Source: an uncultured Elusimicrobia bacterium (GTDB lineage Bacteria > Elusimicrobiota > Elusimicrobia > Elusimicrobiales > UBA9959). From it: DNA of 33,333 nt. Of the stretch, positions 1 through 6,542 are shown one piece after another. The notes beneath the pieces were generated by a model. It ran no database searches, was not told where the DNA came from, and saw only the letters and a list, made by a program, of their open reading frames with translations. A program made the position numbers and the translations under genes. How positions within the stretch are numbered: position 1 is the stretch's first letter; the number at the start of each line of letters is the position of its first letter. The stretch spans positions 85,433 to 118,765 of the forward strand of contig CAIRNJ010000026.1 of NCBI GenBank assembly GCA_903879915.1, read 5' to 3'.

Positions 1-383
1 GTCATGCCGTAGATGGCGTTGTTGATGAAGATCACCGTTATGTTCTCGGAGCGGATGGCGGCGTGCACGATCTCGGCCATGCCGATGGAGGCCAGGTCGC
101 CGTCGCCCTGGTAGGAGAACACGATAGTGCCGGGCTTGGCGCGCTTGATGCCGGTGGCTTCGGCCGGGCCGCGGCCGTGCGGGCCCTGGATCATGTCGCA
201 GTTGAAGTAGGTGTCGGCGAACACGGCGCAGCCCACGGGCGCCACGCCTATGGTGCGCTCCCGGATGCCTAGCTCGTCCATAACTTCGGCGACGAGACGG
301 TGCACTATGCCGTGGCCGCAGCCGGGGCAGTAATGCATTTTAACGTCCAGCAGGGATTCGGGTCTTTTATTTAACAGCTGCAT
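1..383 (-). CDS. 2-oxoacid:ferredoxin oxidoreductase beta (TPP) subunit, partial
   Basis: N-terminal 127 residues of the thiamine-pyrophosphate subunit of a 2-oxoacid:ferredoxin oxidoreductase; the rest lies beyond the left edge. This subunit decarboxylates a 2-oxoacid on TPP and passes electrons through a [4Fe-4S] cluster. Visible motifs are CPGCGH at residues 19-24 (cluster cysteines) and the TPP/Mg signature GDGDLASIG at 93-101, followed by NNAIYGM at 121-127. The chosen ATG (381-383) lies inside the end of the alpha-subunit gene, a 17-base overlap, and gives the usual short lead-in before CPGCGH. A G-rich stretch upstream could serve as ribosome binding site. The next ATG (codon 16) would leave almost no residues before the motif. 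The substrate (2-oxoglutarate, branched-chain oxoacid or pyruvate) cannot be read from this piece. A gamma subunit is expected just outside the window. Confidence 0.9.
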   Translation of the reverse strand, partial: MQLLNKRPESLLDVKMHYCPGCGHGIVHRLVAEVMDELGIRERTIGVAPVGCAVFADTYFNCDMIQGPHGRGPAEATGIKRAKPGTIVFSYQGDGDLASIGMAEIVHAAIRSENITVIFINNAIYGM

Positions 384-1455
384 ATTCTTTGGCCCCCTTT
401 TTTACGATGGCATCCATCGTCTTATACACTTCGTCGGCGGTCATAACGGACGCGCCGGGCTTCGCGTGCAGGTGGACCTCGGAGCGGCCGTTGAGCGAAA
501 GCTGAACGTCCTCCACCATCTGGCCCAGGCTCATCTCCACCACCAGGAATTTCTTGATGCGCTTGGACAGTTCCACCAGGCGGGCCTTGGGGAAGGGCCA
601 CAGGGTTATCGGGCGGAACAGGCCCACTTTCAGGCCTTTTTCGCGCGCGAGCTTCATCGCGGCCACCGAGACGCGGGCCGAGGTGCCGTAAGCCACTATG
701 GCTATCTCGGCGTCGTCCATCATCTTCTCCTCGTACATGGTCTCGCTGGCCTCTATCTGTTTGTAGCGCTTCACGCGCTCGTTGACCATCACTTCCAGGT
801 AGCCCTCGCGCAGGTCGTAGGATTTGACTATGCGCTTGGCGCGGTCTTTGTTGGTGCCCAGCGCCCAGTCGGGCTCCACCAGGGTCTTGGGGTCGATCTC
901 GGGGTTAGTGAATTCTACGGGTTCCATCATCTGGCCGATGATGCCGTCGGCCAGCACCATCGAAGGGATGCGGTACTTGAACGATACCTCGTAGCATTTG
1001 TGCGGAAAATTGGCCATTTCGCTGACGCCGTTGGGCGCCATCACGAAAGAGCGGTAGTCGCCGTGGCCGCCGCCGCGGGTGGCCTGCCAGTAGTCGCCCT
1101 GGGCGCCGGCTATATTGCCGAGTCCCGGGCCGCCGCGCATCACGTTGCCTATGAAAATGGGCAGGTCGGCGCCGGCCGCGTAGGAGATGCCTTCCTGCTT
1201 CAGGCTCATGCCGGGGCTGGAAGAGGAGGTCATGCAGCGCACGCCGGTGGCGGCCGCGCCGTAGACCATGTTGATCGCCGAGACTTCGCTCTCGGACTGC
1301 ACGAACGCGCCGCCGGCCTGGGGCAGGCGCCACGACATATATTCGGGGATCTCGTTCTGCGGGGTTATGGGGTAGCCGGCGAAGAACCGGCAGCCGGCGC
1401 GTACCGCGCCTTCGGCCAGGGCTTCGTTGCCTTTCATCAGTTTCTTTTCAGCCAT
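367..1455 (-). CDS. vorB: 2-oxoacid:ferredoxin oxidoreductase alpha subunit (VorB/KorA type)
   Basis: A 362-residue alpha subunit of a 2-oxoacid:ferredoxin oxidoreductase, which oxidatively decarboxylates a 2-oxoacid to its acyl-CoA and reduces ferredoxin. The N-terminal pyrimidine-binding domain starts with [14 protein letters not shown] and the family signature [14 protein letters not shown]. It continues with [18 protein letters not shown] and the [13 protein letters not shown] and RGGPGLGN segments, all hallmarks of the VorB/KorA group. Length and domain order look complete. The start is supported by AGGAG about 6 bases before the ATG. The gene lies 11 bases downstream of the ferredoxin-subunit gene and overlaps the beta-subunit gene, so the three form one operon. 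Automatic annotation would call this 3-methyl-2-oxobutanoate dehydrogenase subunit VorB, but 2-oxoglutarate is equally possible. Beside a transaminase-type lysine pathway, the complex could use the oxoacids linked to that transamination (inference). Confidence 0.9.
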   Translation of the reverse strand: MAEKKLMKGNEALAEGAVRAGCRFFAGYPITPQNEIPEYMSWRLPQAGGAFVQSESEVSAINMVYGAAATGVRCMTSSSSPGMSLKQEGISYAAGADLPIFIGNVMRGGPGLGNIAGAQGDYWQATRGGGHGDYRSFVMAPNGVSEMANFPHKCYEVSFKYRIPSMVLADGIIGQMMEPVEFTNPEIDPKTLVEPDWALGTNKDRAKRIVKSYDLREGYLEVMVNERVKRYKQIEASETMYEEKMMDDAEIAIVAYGTSARVSVAAMKLAREKGLKVGLFRPITLWPFPKARLVELSKRIKKFLVVEMSLGQMVEDVQLSLNGRSEVHLHAKPGASVMTADEVYKTMDAIVKKGAKEYAAVK

Positions 1456-1466
1456 GGAGCTTCTCC

Positions 1467-1667
1467 TTATTTATAGACTTTCACGGCCAGGTCGGGGCAG
1501 ATGCGCGCGCAAGCCAGGCACGCTATGCAGCCTTCGGTGGCGTCCATGGCCGGGTAGTAGCCGGTCTTGGAGAATTTATCGGATTTCGCGATGCACTTCT
1601 TCGGGCAGACCTGTATGCACAGGTAGCAGCCTTTGCACTTGTCCACATCAACTTCCATCTTCGGCAT
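1467..1667 (-). CDS. 2x[4Fe-4S] ferredoxin-like delta subunit of the 2-oxoacid oxidoreductase
   Basis: A 66-residue bacterial-type ferredoxin with two complete CxxCxxCxxxC motifs: C11, C14, C17, C21 and C47, C50, C53, C57. It should carry two [4Fe-4S] clusters. As first gene of the operon, 11 bases before the alpha-subunit gene, it is most likely the delta (PorD/KorD-like) subunit that takes electrons from the catalytic subunits to free ferredoxin. A CGGAGG ribosome binding site lies 6 bases before the ATG. The gene is preceded by an extended -10 promoter at 1783-1791, so the oxidoreductase operon appears transcriptionally separate from the lysine operon. An independent small ferredoxin is the alternative, but the operon position favours a dedicated subunit. 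Confidence 0.9.
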   Translation of the reverse strand: MPKMEVDVDKCKGCYLCIQVCPKKCIAKSDKFSKTGYYPAMDATEGCIACLACARICPDLAVKVYK

Positions 1668-1782
1668 AGAACCTCCGGTTTTTATCCTGCGCGGCGGGCT
1701 GGCTCGGCGGGTGCTTGACTGCTCAGCGCTAAAGTCGTGTCGGGCTGCGGAAGTCGCGCGCGGTGCGTAATGCTCCTTAAAA

Positions 1783-1791
1783 AGTATAACA
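1783..1791 (-). promoter_or_regulatory. Extended -10 promoter of the oxidoreductase operon
   Basis: On the minus strand the sequence reads TGTTATACT, an extended -10 element (TG, one base, TATACT). No good -35 box is visible because the upstream side is occupied by the T-tract and stem of the yihY-like gene's terminator. Transcription would start about 105 bases before the ferredoxin-like ATG. Inferred from sequence only. Confidence 0.5.
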
Positions 1792-1817
1792 AAAAAAAGC
1801 GGGCATTTATACCCCGC
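1791..1817 (-). terminator. Rho-independent terminator after the yihY-like gene
   Basis: On the minus strand a GCGGG/CCCGC stem with a 9-base loop is followed directly by eight T residues, 23 bases after the yihY-like stop codon. It would end the long lysine operon. The T-tract abuts the -10 element of the next operon. Confidence 0.7.
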
Positions 1818-1839
1818 GGCCGTTCCCGCCCGGCGCCGC

Positions 1840-2715
1840 TTAAAGGCAGGCGGAATCGTGGCTGTTTGCGGGGGCCGCTGGCGCGGAGGCGGCGGCCTGC
1901 GCGGCGCACAGGCAGGCGCAGAAGATGAAGATGACCCCGGACAGGTAGATCCAGAGCATCAGCGCTATGATGGCGCCGAAGGCGCCGTATACGGCGTTGA
2001 GCGTGGTGGAATTCTTCAGGTAGAACATGAAAAGGTTCTGGGAGGCGTACAGCAGCATGGTGGCGCATAAAGCGGAGAACCAGACCTCAGAAAAAACGGT
2101 TCGCCGGCGCGGCGCGAGCATGTAGAAGATGCTCACGCTCAGGAAAAGGACGATCCAGGGGACGAAGATTATCCACAGGCTGTACGCCCATGGGAAGAAA
2201 TAGACGTGTTCCAGGAAGCCGCGCACCATTTTTCCCGCCAGCGGGACCGTGATGCCGATCAGGGCCGCGGCCAGCATTACCGTGAGCAGGCCGAGGTCTT
2301 TCAGCGGGCTGCGCCACCAGTTGTGCCCTTTCATCCCCCACGCTTTGTTGGAGGCTTCCGTGATGGTGGTGAAGAACTGCGCCGCCGCCCAGACCAGCAT
2401 CGCGAAGGCCAGCAGGCCGGCCTCTCCCCGGGCGCTGATTATGTTCGAGACGGAATCGAAGACGTAGGACTGCATGGGCCCGCTGAGCGGGACGTACTTC
2501 TCGACGCAGCCGATAACGATGGCCGCCGCCTCTTTGCGCTTAAAGAAGGTGGAGACTATCGTTACGATGAGCAGGATCAGCGGGAACATGGCGAAAAAAG
2601 CGCTGAAAGCGAAAGCGGCCGCGCGCTGCTCGCCGTCGATCTGCAGGAACTTCTCGGCGGCGAGACGCAGCGTCGGCCACGCCTTGCCGGTAAGTAGTTT
2701 TAGTCTTGTAGCCAT
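1840..2715 (-). CDS. yihY: YihY/BrkB (UPF0761) family inner-membrane protein
   Basis: A 291-residue polytopic membrane protein of the YihY/BrkB family, formerly mis-annotated as ribonuclease BN. The family signature is seen as AAAFAFSAFFAMFPLILLIV near residues 32-51, followed by about five more hydrophobic segments. Also typical are the W-rich stretch around ASNKAWGMKGHNWW and the AVYGAFGAIIALMLWIYLSG segment near the C-terminus. The molecular function of the family is not established; proposed roles include transport or envelope processes. The start is supported by AGGAAAG before the ATG. The gene follows the aminotransferase by 61 bases, separated by a strong hairpin, and is closed by an intrinsic terminator. 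It is therefore probably the last gene of the lysine operon, though a link to lysine metabolism is only positional. Confidence 0.88.
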   Translation of the reverse strand: MATRLKLLTGKAWPTLRLAAEKFLQIDGEQRAAAFAFSAFFAMFPLILLIVTIVSTFFKRKEAAAIVIGCVEKYVPLSGPMQSYVFDSVSNIISARGEAGLLAFAMLVWAAAQFFTTITEASNKAWGMKGHNWWRSPLKDLGLLTVMLAAALIGITVPLAGKMVRGFLEHVYFFPWAYSLWIIFVPWIVLFLSVSIFYMLAPRRRTVFSEVWFSALCATMLLYASQNLFMFYLKNSTTLNAVYGAFGAIIALMLWIYLSGVIFIFCACLCAAQAAASAPAAPANSHDSACL

Positions 2716-2742
2716 TCTTTCCTGTCCCCCGGTCCGGCCCGC

Positions 2743-2767
2743 GGCAGGCGGCGCAGCGCCGCCTGCC
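2743..2767 (-). repeat. Perfect 11-bp palindrome with 3-base loop
   Basis: GGCAGGCGGCG, loop CAG, CGCCGCCTGCC: a very stable GC hairpin between the aminotransferase and yihY-like genes. No T-tract follows on either strand, so it is not a canonical intrinsic terminator. In the operon mRNA it could block 3' exonucleases or mark a processing site. Confidence 0.7.
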
Positions 2768-2776
2768 CTTACGCGG

Positions 2777-4021
2777 TTAAGCGGCCTTTTTCGCCTCGGC
2801 CAGCGCCTCTGCTATCATATCCGCGGCGTAGTTAAGGTCAGTCGTGGAATGCCGGTAGCAGACGTAGCCGTGGTGATAGGGCTGCAGGAAGACCTTGCGG
2901 CGTATCAACTGCGTGTAGAAGCTCACGCGGGTCTTCTTGTAGGCGCCGGTCTCGTCCTTGTCGAAGGTGATATAGGGCATCCACGGCTCGCCGGTGAACG
3001 TGCACTGCACTCCGCTGGCTTTCACGTACCTGCGCACCTTTTTGCAGAAGGCATGCCCGCGCCGGGCGATCACGTCCAGTACGTTGTCCCGTTCCAGCAT
3101 CTCGATGGTCTTCAGCGAGGCGACCATCGCGAGGGTGTTGTTGAAATACGTGGAGCTGACGAAGGCCTTGCTGATGAGGACGTCCATAATGTCCTTGCGG
3201 CCGGCCACCATGCTTATCTCGTAGCCGTTGGCCATGGCCTTGCCGAACACGGACATGTGCGGCGTTACGCCGAACAATTTCTGCGCGCCGCCGAGGCTGA
3301 CGCGGAAGCCGGTGCGTATCTCGTCGAACACCAGCACCGCGCCGTACTGCTCGGCCATTTTCTTCACGCCTTCCAGGAAGCCGGGCTTGGGCATTTCCAC
3401 CTCGTGCGCGTTGGGGTGGCCCAGCGGGGTGATTATGATGCAGGCCACTTCGGAGCCGTGCGTTTTCATCAGGTCTTCGAGGCCCTGCAGGTCGTTGTAC
3501 TCGAACTCGAGGGTGTCCTCGAAGGTCTTGGGCAGCACGCCGCCTTTGTTCTCCACGCACCAGTCGTGCCAGCCGTGGTAGCCGCAGCGTATGGTCTTGG
3601 TCTTGCCGGTGAAGCTGCGGGCTATGCGGCCGGCGAGCGTGGTGGCGTCGGAGCCGGTTTTGGCGAATACTACTTTCTCGGCGGAGGGCACCAGCGAGAT
3701 CACTTTTCCCGCCAGCGTGTTCTGTATCTCCTGCACGATGGACATGCAGAAGCCTTTGTTCTTGATCTGATCGATGACGGCCTTGTCTATCTCTTTTTCG
3801 CGGTGGCCGATGATGATGGGGCCGTAGGCGCAGAGCATGTCTATGTACTCGTTGCCGTCGACATCGGTGACCTTGCCGCCCTTGGCGGAGTCGAAGAAGA
3901 TGGGGTACTCGCCGGGCACGAAGTTATAGGGGCGGCGTATGCCCATCATGCCGCCGGGGATCAGCTCCTGCGCTTCCTTGTAAAGCCTGTCCGAATTGTC
4001 GAGTTTAAGATGTTCAGCCAT
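2777..4021 (-). CDS. kat: Class III PLP aminotransferase, probable 3-aminobutyryl-CoA aminotransferase (Kat)
   Basis: A 414-residue fold-type I class III aminotransferase, closest in layout to glutamate-1-semialdehyde aminomutase. PLP residues are visible: D233 in VFDEIRTGFR and the Schiff-base lysine K261 in FGKAMANGY. The EPVAGN motif of true HemL is replaced by TPLGHP, which argues against a haem function. In lysine fermenters such as Cloacamonas acidaminovorans, an enzyme of this family (Kat, EC 2.6.1.111) transfers the amino group of 3-aminobutyryl-CoA to 2-oxoglutarate, giving acetoacetyl-CoA and glutamate, in place of the ammonia lyase Kal. Here all other pathway genes are present and kal is not seen, so Kat is the best assignment (inference from context and family). 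AAGGAG precedes the ATG. A 206-base gap rich in palindromes separates it from kamE. Another beta-amino-acid or GSA-like aminotransferase is the alternative. Confidence 0.72.
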   Translation of the reverse strand: MAEHLKLDNSDRLYKEAQELIPGGMMGIRRPYNFVPGEYPIFFDSAKGGKVTDVDGNEYIDMLCAYGPIIIGHREKEIDKAVIDQIKNKGFCMSIVQEIQNTLAGKVISLVPSAEKVVFAKTGSDATTLAGRIARSFTGKTKTIRCGYHGWHDWCVENKGGVLPKTFEDTLEFEYNDLQGLEDLMKTHGSEVACIIITPLGHPNAHEVEMPKPGFLEGVKKMAEQYGAVLVFDEIRTGFRVSLGGAQKLFGVTPHMSVFGKAMANGYEISMVAGRKDIMDVLISKAFVSSTYFNNTLAMVASLKTIEMLERDNVLDVIARRGHAFCKKVRRYVKASGVQCTFTGEPWMPYITFDKDETGAYKKTRVSFYTQLIRRKVFLQPYHHGYVCYRHSTTDLNYAADMIAEALAEAKKAA

Positions 4022-4070
4022 TTTGTTATGCTCCTTATCTAGCAGCGATCAATAAAATTCCACACTATCG

Positions 4071-4220
4071 CGGCGGCGGGCATGGGGGCCGGAACGCAAA
4101 CGCGGGGTCGGCCACACCGTAGCCGCCCCTCATCACTCGGGTCCGGCACTACGCAAGCCGGACCCTCCGCGAAGGTTTGCTTATCCGGCCCCCATGCCCG
4201 TCGCCGGGGTTCGGATAAGC
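4071..4220 (-). repeat. Complex intergenic palindrome between kamE and kat
   Basis: An outer stem pairs 4071-4093 with 4184-4206, 22 of 23 positions complementary including a perfect 17-bp core. Inside lie GCAAAC (4096-4101) pairing with GTTTGC (4175-4180), and a perfect 9-bp stem GGGTCCGGC (4139-4147)/GCCGGACCC (4157-4165) with a 9-base loop. A further 9-bp pair, GCTTATCCG (4179-4187) and CGGATAAGC (4212-4220), shares bases with the outer stem and so competes with it. No open frame here looks coding. It could be a REP/MITE-like element or an RNA structure tuning kat expression. Confidence 0.75.
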
Positions 4221-4227
4221 CAGGGGA

Positions 4228-4965
4228 TTACTTCGCGGCGGTCAAACGCTCCTGCAGCTTCTTCACCACGAAAGTGGCCACGTGTTCGGCGTAGGTGCCG
4301 GTGCCGAAGCCGGCGTCGTAGCCCAGCTCCTTGGCCAGCTTGTTGTTCACGCGAGGGCCGCCCATTATCAGCAGCATTTTGCCGCGCACTTTCTCCGCCT
4401 CGGCCAATTCTATAAATTCCGTGAGGTTCTTTATGTGCACGTCCTTCTGCGTTACGATCTGCGAAACGAGGACGGCGTCGGCCTTTACGTCGCGGGCGTA
4501 GGCCAGCAGCTTGCCGTTCGGGACCTGCGAGCCCAGGTTGAAGGCCTCTATCATGGGGTAGCGCTCCAGGCCGAAGTGGTGGTTGTAGCCTTTCATGTTC
4601 ATGATGGCGTCGATTCCCACGGTGTGCGCGTCGGTGCCGGTACAGGCGCCCACTATCACTATCTTGCGCTTGAACGTGGTCTTGATGAAGGCGTTCACTT
4701 CGTCCATGGACAGGTACTTGTCCACGGCCTCGGCGTATTCCACCTTGTCGTAATCTATGCCCACGTCGGTCTTGCCGTAGGCCACGAAAAAAGTGAACTC
4801 CTCGGAAAGCGCCGCGGCGTGCACCACGTCCACTTTCTTGAAGCCCAGCTTCTGCACGTAGAGCCTGGCCGCTTCCTTGGCCCTGCCGCAGTTCTTTACG
4901 GGCAGCGTGAAAGAAAGCTGCACCGCCCCGTCGTTGGATGTGTCGCCGTAAGGTTTTATGAACAT
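4228..4965 (-). CDS. kamE: Lysine 5,6-aminomutase beta subunit (cobalamin/PLP)
   Basis: A 245-residue small subunit of the adenosylcobalamin- and PLP-dependent lysine 5,6-aminomutase, which moves the terminal amino group of beta-lysine to give 3,5-diaminohexanoate. The base-off B12-binding motif DxHxxG is present as TDAHTVG, with cobalt ligand H114. Eleven residues on is K125, matching the spacing of the PLP-binding lysine (H133/K144) known in the Clostridium sticklandii beta subunit. The N-terminal dimerisation domain and the C-terminal Rossmann-like B12 domain (KIVIVGACTG from residue 101; MLLIMGGPRVNN near 208) are complete. Its ATG overlaps the kamD stop by 10 bases and is preceded by AGGAG, so the two subunits are translationally coupled. 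Ornithine 4,5-aminomutase is related, but the surrounding lysine genes decide the substrate. Confidence 0.95.
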   Translation of the reverse strand: MFIKPYGDTSNDGAVQLSFTLPVKNCGRAKEAARLYVQKLGFKKVDVVHAAALSEEFTFFVAYGKTDVGIDYDKVEYAEAVDKYLSMDEVNAFIKTTFKRKIVIVGACTGTDAHTVGIDAIMNMKGYNHHFGLERYPMIEAFNLGSQVPNGKLLAYARDVKADAVLVSQIVTQKDVHIKNLTEFIELAEAEKVRGKMLLIMGGPRVNNKLAKELGYDAGFGTGTYAEHVATFVVKKLQERLTAAK

Positions 4966-6542
4966 AAAGTCTCCTGTTTCCCCACCTTGAGCTTCTTTTT
5001 GAGGTAGGTCTCCACCGGGTTGAAGTAGTCCGCGGTCTTTTCGTAGACGCCGTCGAAGCCCTTGCCGCCGTCGCGCAGGCGCTTGATCTCGGCGAACGTG
5101 CCGGTCTCTATGGCGGTCATCAGGCCGCGCCGCTTCACGTCGGCCAGCATGTCTATGGTCTCGTCCAGCACCTGGCGGGCGCGGCGGGCCATGATGCCCT
5201 CTTTCTTGAACTCTATCTCGCCCATGAAGTCCGCCATCGTATTGTGCACGTACAGCGCGTTCTCTATGGCGAGGTGCCGGTCCTGCAGGTAGGGCGTGTG
5301 GATGGCCTCGGTCAGCATGCCCAGCAGCGCTATGCCCTGGTCGGTGGCCTTGCAGACGAAGTTGAACAGGGTGTTCATCGCGTAGCCCTTGAAGATGTCC
5401 CCGGTCATGAACTTCGTCGGCGGCATGTATTTGAGCGGGTGTTCGGGGAAGATCTCACGGGCCATCAGCGCCTGCGCGTATTCGTACAGGAAGCCGTTCT
5501 TCACCTGCGGGTCTATTTCGAAGGCGTGGCCCAGGCCCATCAGGCGATTGGGCATGCCGGCGCTGGCGGCGAACTTTTCGTTGATCAGCTGCGAGGCCAG
5601 CACGGTGTGCGCTTTCTCCACGGCGTCGGAGGTGGTGAGGTAATTGTCCTCGCCGGTGTTTATGATGATGTCCGCCGCGGTGTTGATCATGCGGCTGAAG
5701 AACTGGTCGGTGAAAGTGCGGTACATGTTGATGTCGCGGAACAGGATGCCGTACATGGAGTCGTTGAGCATCATGTCCAGGCGCTCCATCGCGCCCATCG
5801 CGGCTATCTCGGGCATGCACAGCCCGGAGCAGTAGTTCACCAGCCGGATGTAGCGGCCTTCACGGTCCACTATCTCGTCCAGCGCGGCGCGCATGATGCG
5901 GAAGTTCTCCTGCGTGGCGTAGGTGCCGCCGAAGCCCTCGGTGGTGGCGCCGTAGGGCACGTAGTCCAGCAGGCTCTGCGCGGTGGTGCGGATGACGGCG
6001 ATTATGTCCGCCCCCTCCAGCGCCGCCGACCGCGCCTGCTTGACGTCCTCGTAAATATTGCCGGTGGCCACGATCACGTAGATCAGCGGCGACTTCACCT
6101 TGTCCTTATATTGTTTCAGCCTGGCGTTGCGGTGCGCCACGTTGCCGGCTATGCGGGCGTCCAGGCTTTTCACCAGTTCGTCGGCTTTGTGCTGTATGCG
6201 CCGGGCGTCCGTGAATTCCAGCCCGGAGATGTCGAGCCCTTTGGCTATTTCCTCGTTGAGCGCGGCCGGGGTTTTATTGAGCTTAATGAGGGCGTTGAGG
6301 TAGAAGGCCGCCGCGCCGCCGGCCAGTTTCGCGCCGCACTGTCCGGCTATCAGGTTGGGTACCGGCACGCCGTCGGAGTTGGCGCCGTCCGCGCCCAGCA
6401 GGCGCAGCGTGGCCCGTTCTATGGTGACGGTGGTGTGTTTGTCTATAAATTCCTGCACGGGCGCCACGATGTCCGCCGCCAGCGCGCGCGCTTTGGCTAT
6501 TTTGGGGCCGGAAAGCCCGAGTTTGCTCTTTGCCTTTGTCAT
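4956..6542 (-). CDS. kamD: Lysine 5,6-aminomutase alpha subunit
   Basis: A 528-residue large subunit carrying the TIM-barrel substrate and cofactor-binding domain of lysine 5,6-aminomutase. Its N-terminus (KLGLSGPKIAKARALAADI), the VPVPNLI segment near residue 60 and the long barrel region match KamD throughout. That region includes VIVATGNIYEDVKQARSAALEGADIIAVIRTTAQSLLDYVPYGATTEGFGGTYATQENFRIM, with the GADIIAVIRTTAQSLLDYVP stretch especially typical. It acts in the cytoplasm with KamE. The ATG overlaps the stop of the upstream MutS-like gene (ATGA) behind a GGAGGAG ribosome binding site, and its end overlaps kamE. Length is about that of characterised KamD. No truncation or missing region is seen. 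Confidence 0.95.
   Translation of the reverse strand: MTKAKSKLGLSGPKIAKARALAADIVAPVQEFIDKHTTVTIERATLRLLGADGANSDGVPVPNLIAGQCGAKLAGGAAAFYLNALIKLNKTPAALNEEIAKGLDISGLEFTDARRIQHKADELVKSLDARIAGNVAHRNARLKQYKDKVKSPLIYVIVATGNIYEDVKQARSAALEGADIIAVIRTTAQSLLDYVPYGATTEGFGGTYATQENFRIMRAALDEIVDREGRYIRLVNYCSGLCMPEIAAMGAMERLDMMLNDSMYGILFRDINMYRTFTDQFFSRMINTAADIIINTGEDNYLTTSDAVEKAHTVLASQLINEKFAASAGMPNRLMGLGHAFEIDPQVKNGFLYEYAQALMAREIFPEHPLKYMPPTKFMTGDIFKGYAMNTLFNFVCKATDQGIALLGMLTEAIHTPYLQDRHLAIENALYVHNTMADFMGEIEFKKEGIMARRARQVLDETIDMLADVKRRGLMTAIETGTFAEIKRLRDGGKGFDGVYEKTADYFNPVETYLKKKLKVGKQETLCS

Noticed and set aside
2777-4021. Glutamate-1-semialdehyde aminomutase (HemL)
   Set aside because: Family layout is similar, but the EPVAGN motif is missing and no haem genes are nearby. 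The lysine operon context favours Kat.
2474-4042. Long plus-strand open frame opposite the aminotransferase and yihY-like genes
   Set aside because: It lies antisense to two genes with clear family motifs. Its protein is His/Gly/Val/Ala-rich, as expected of a shadow of a GC-rich coding strand.
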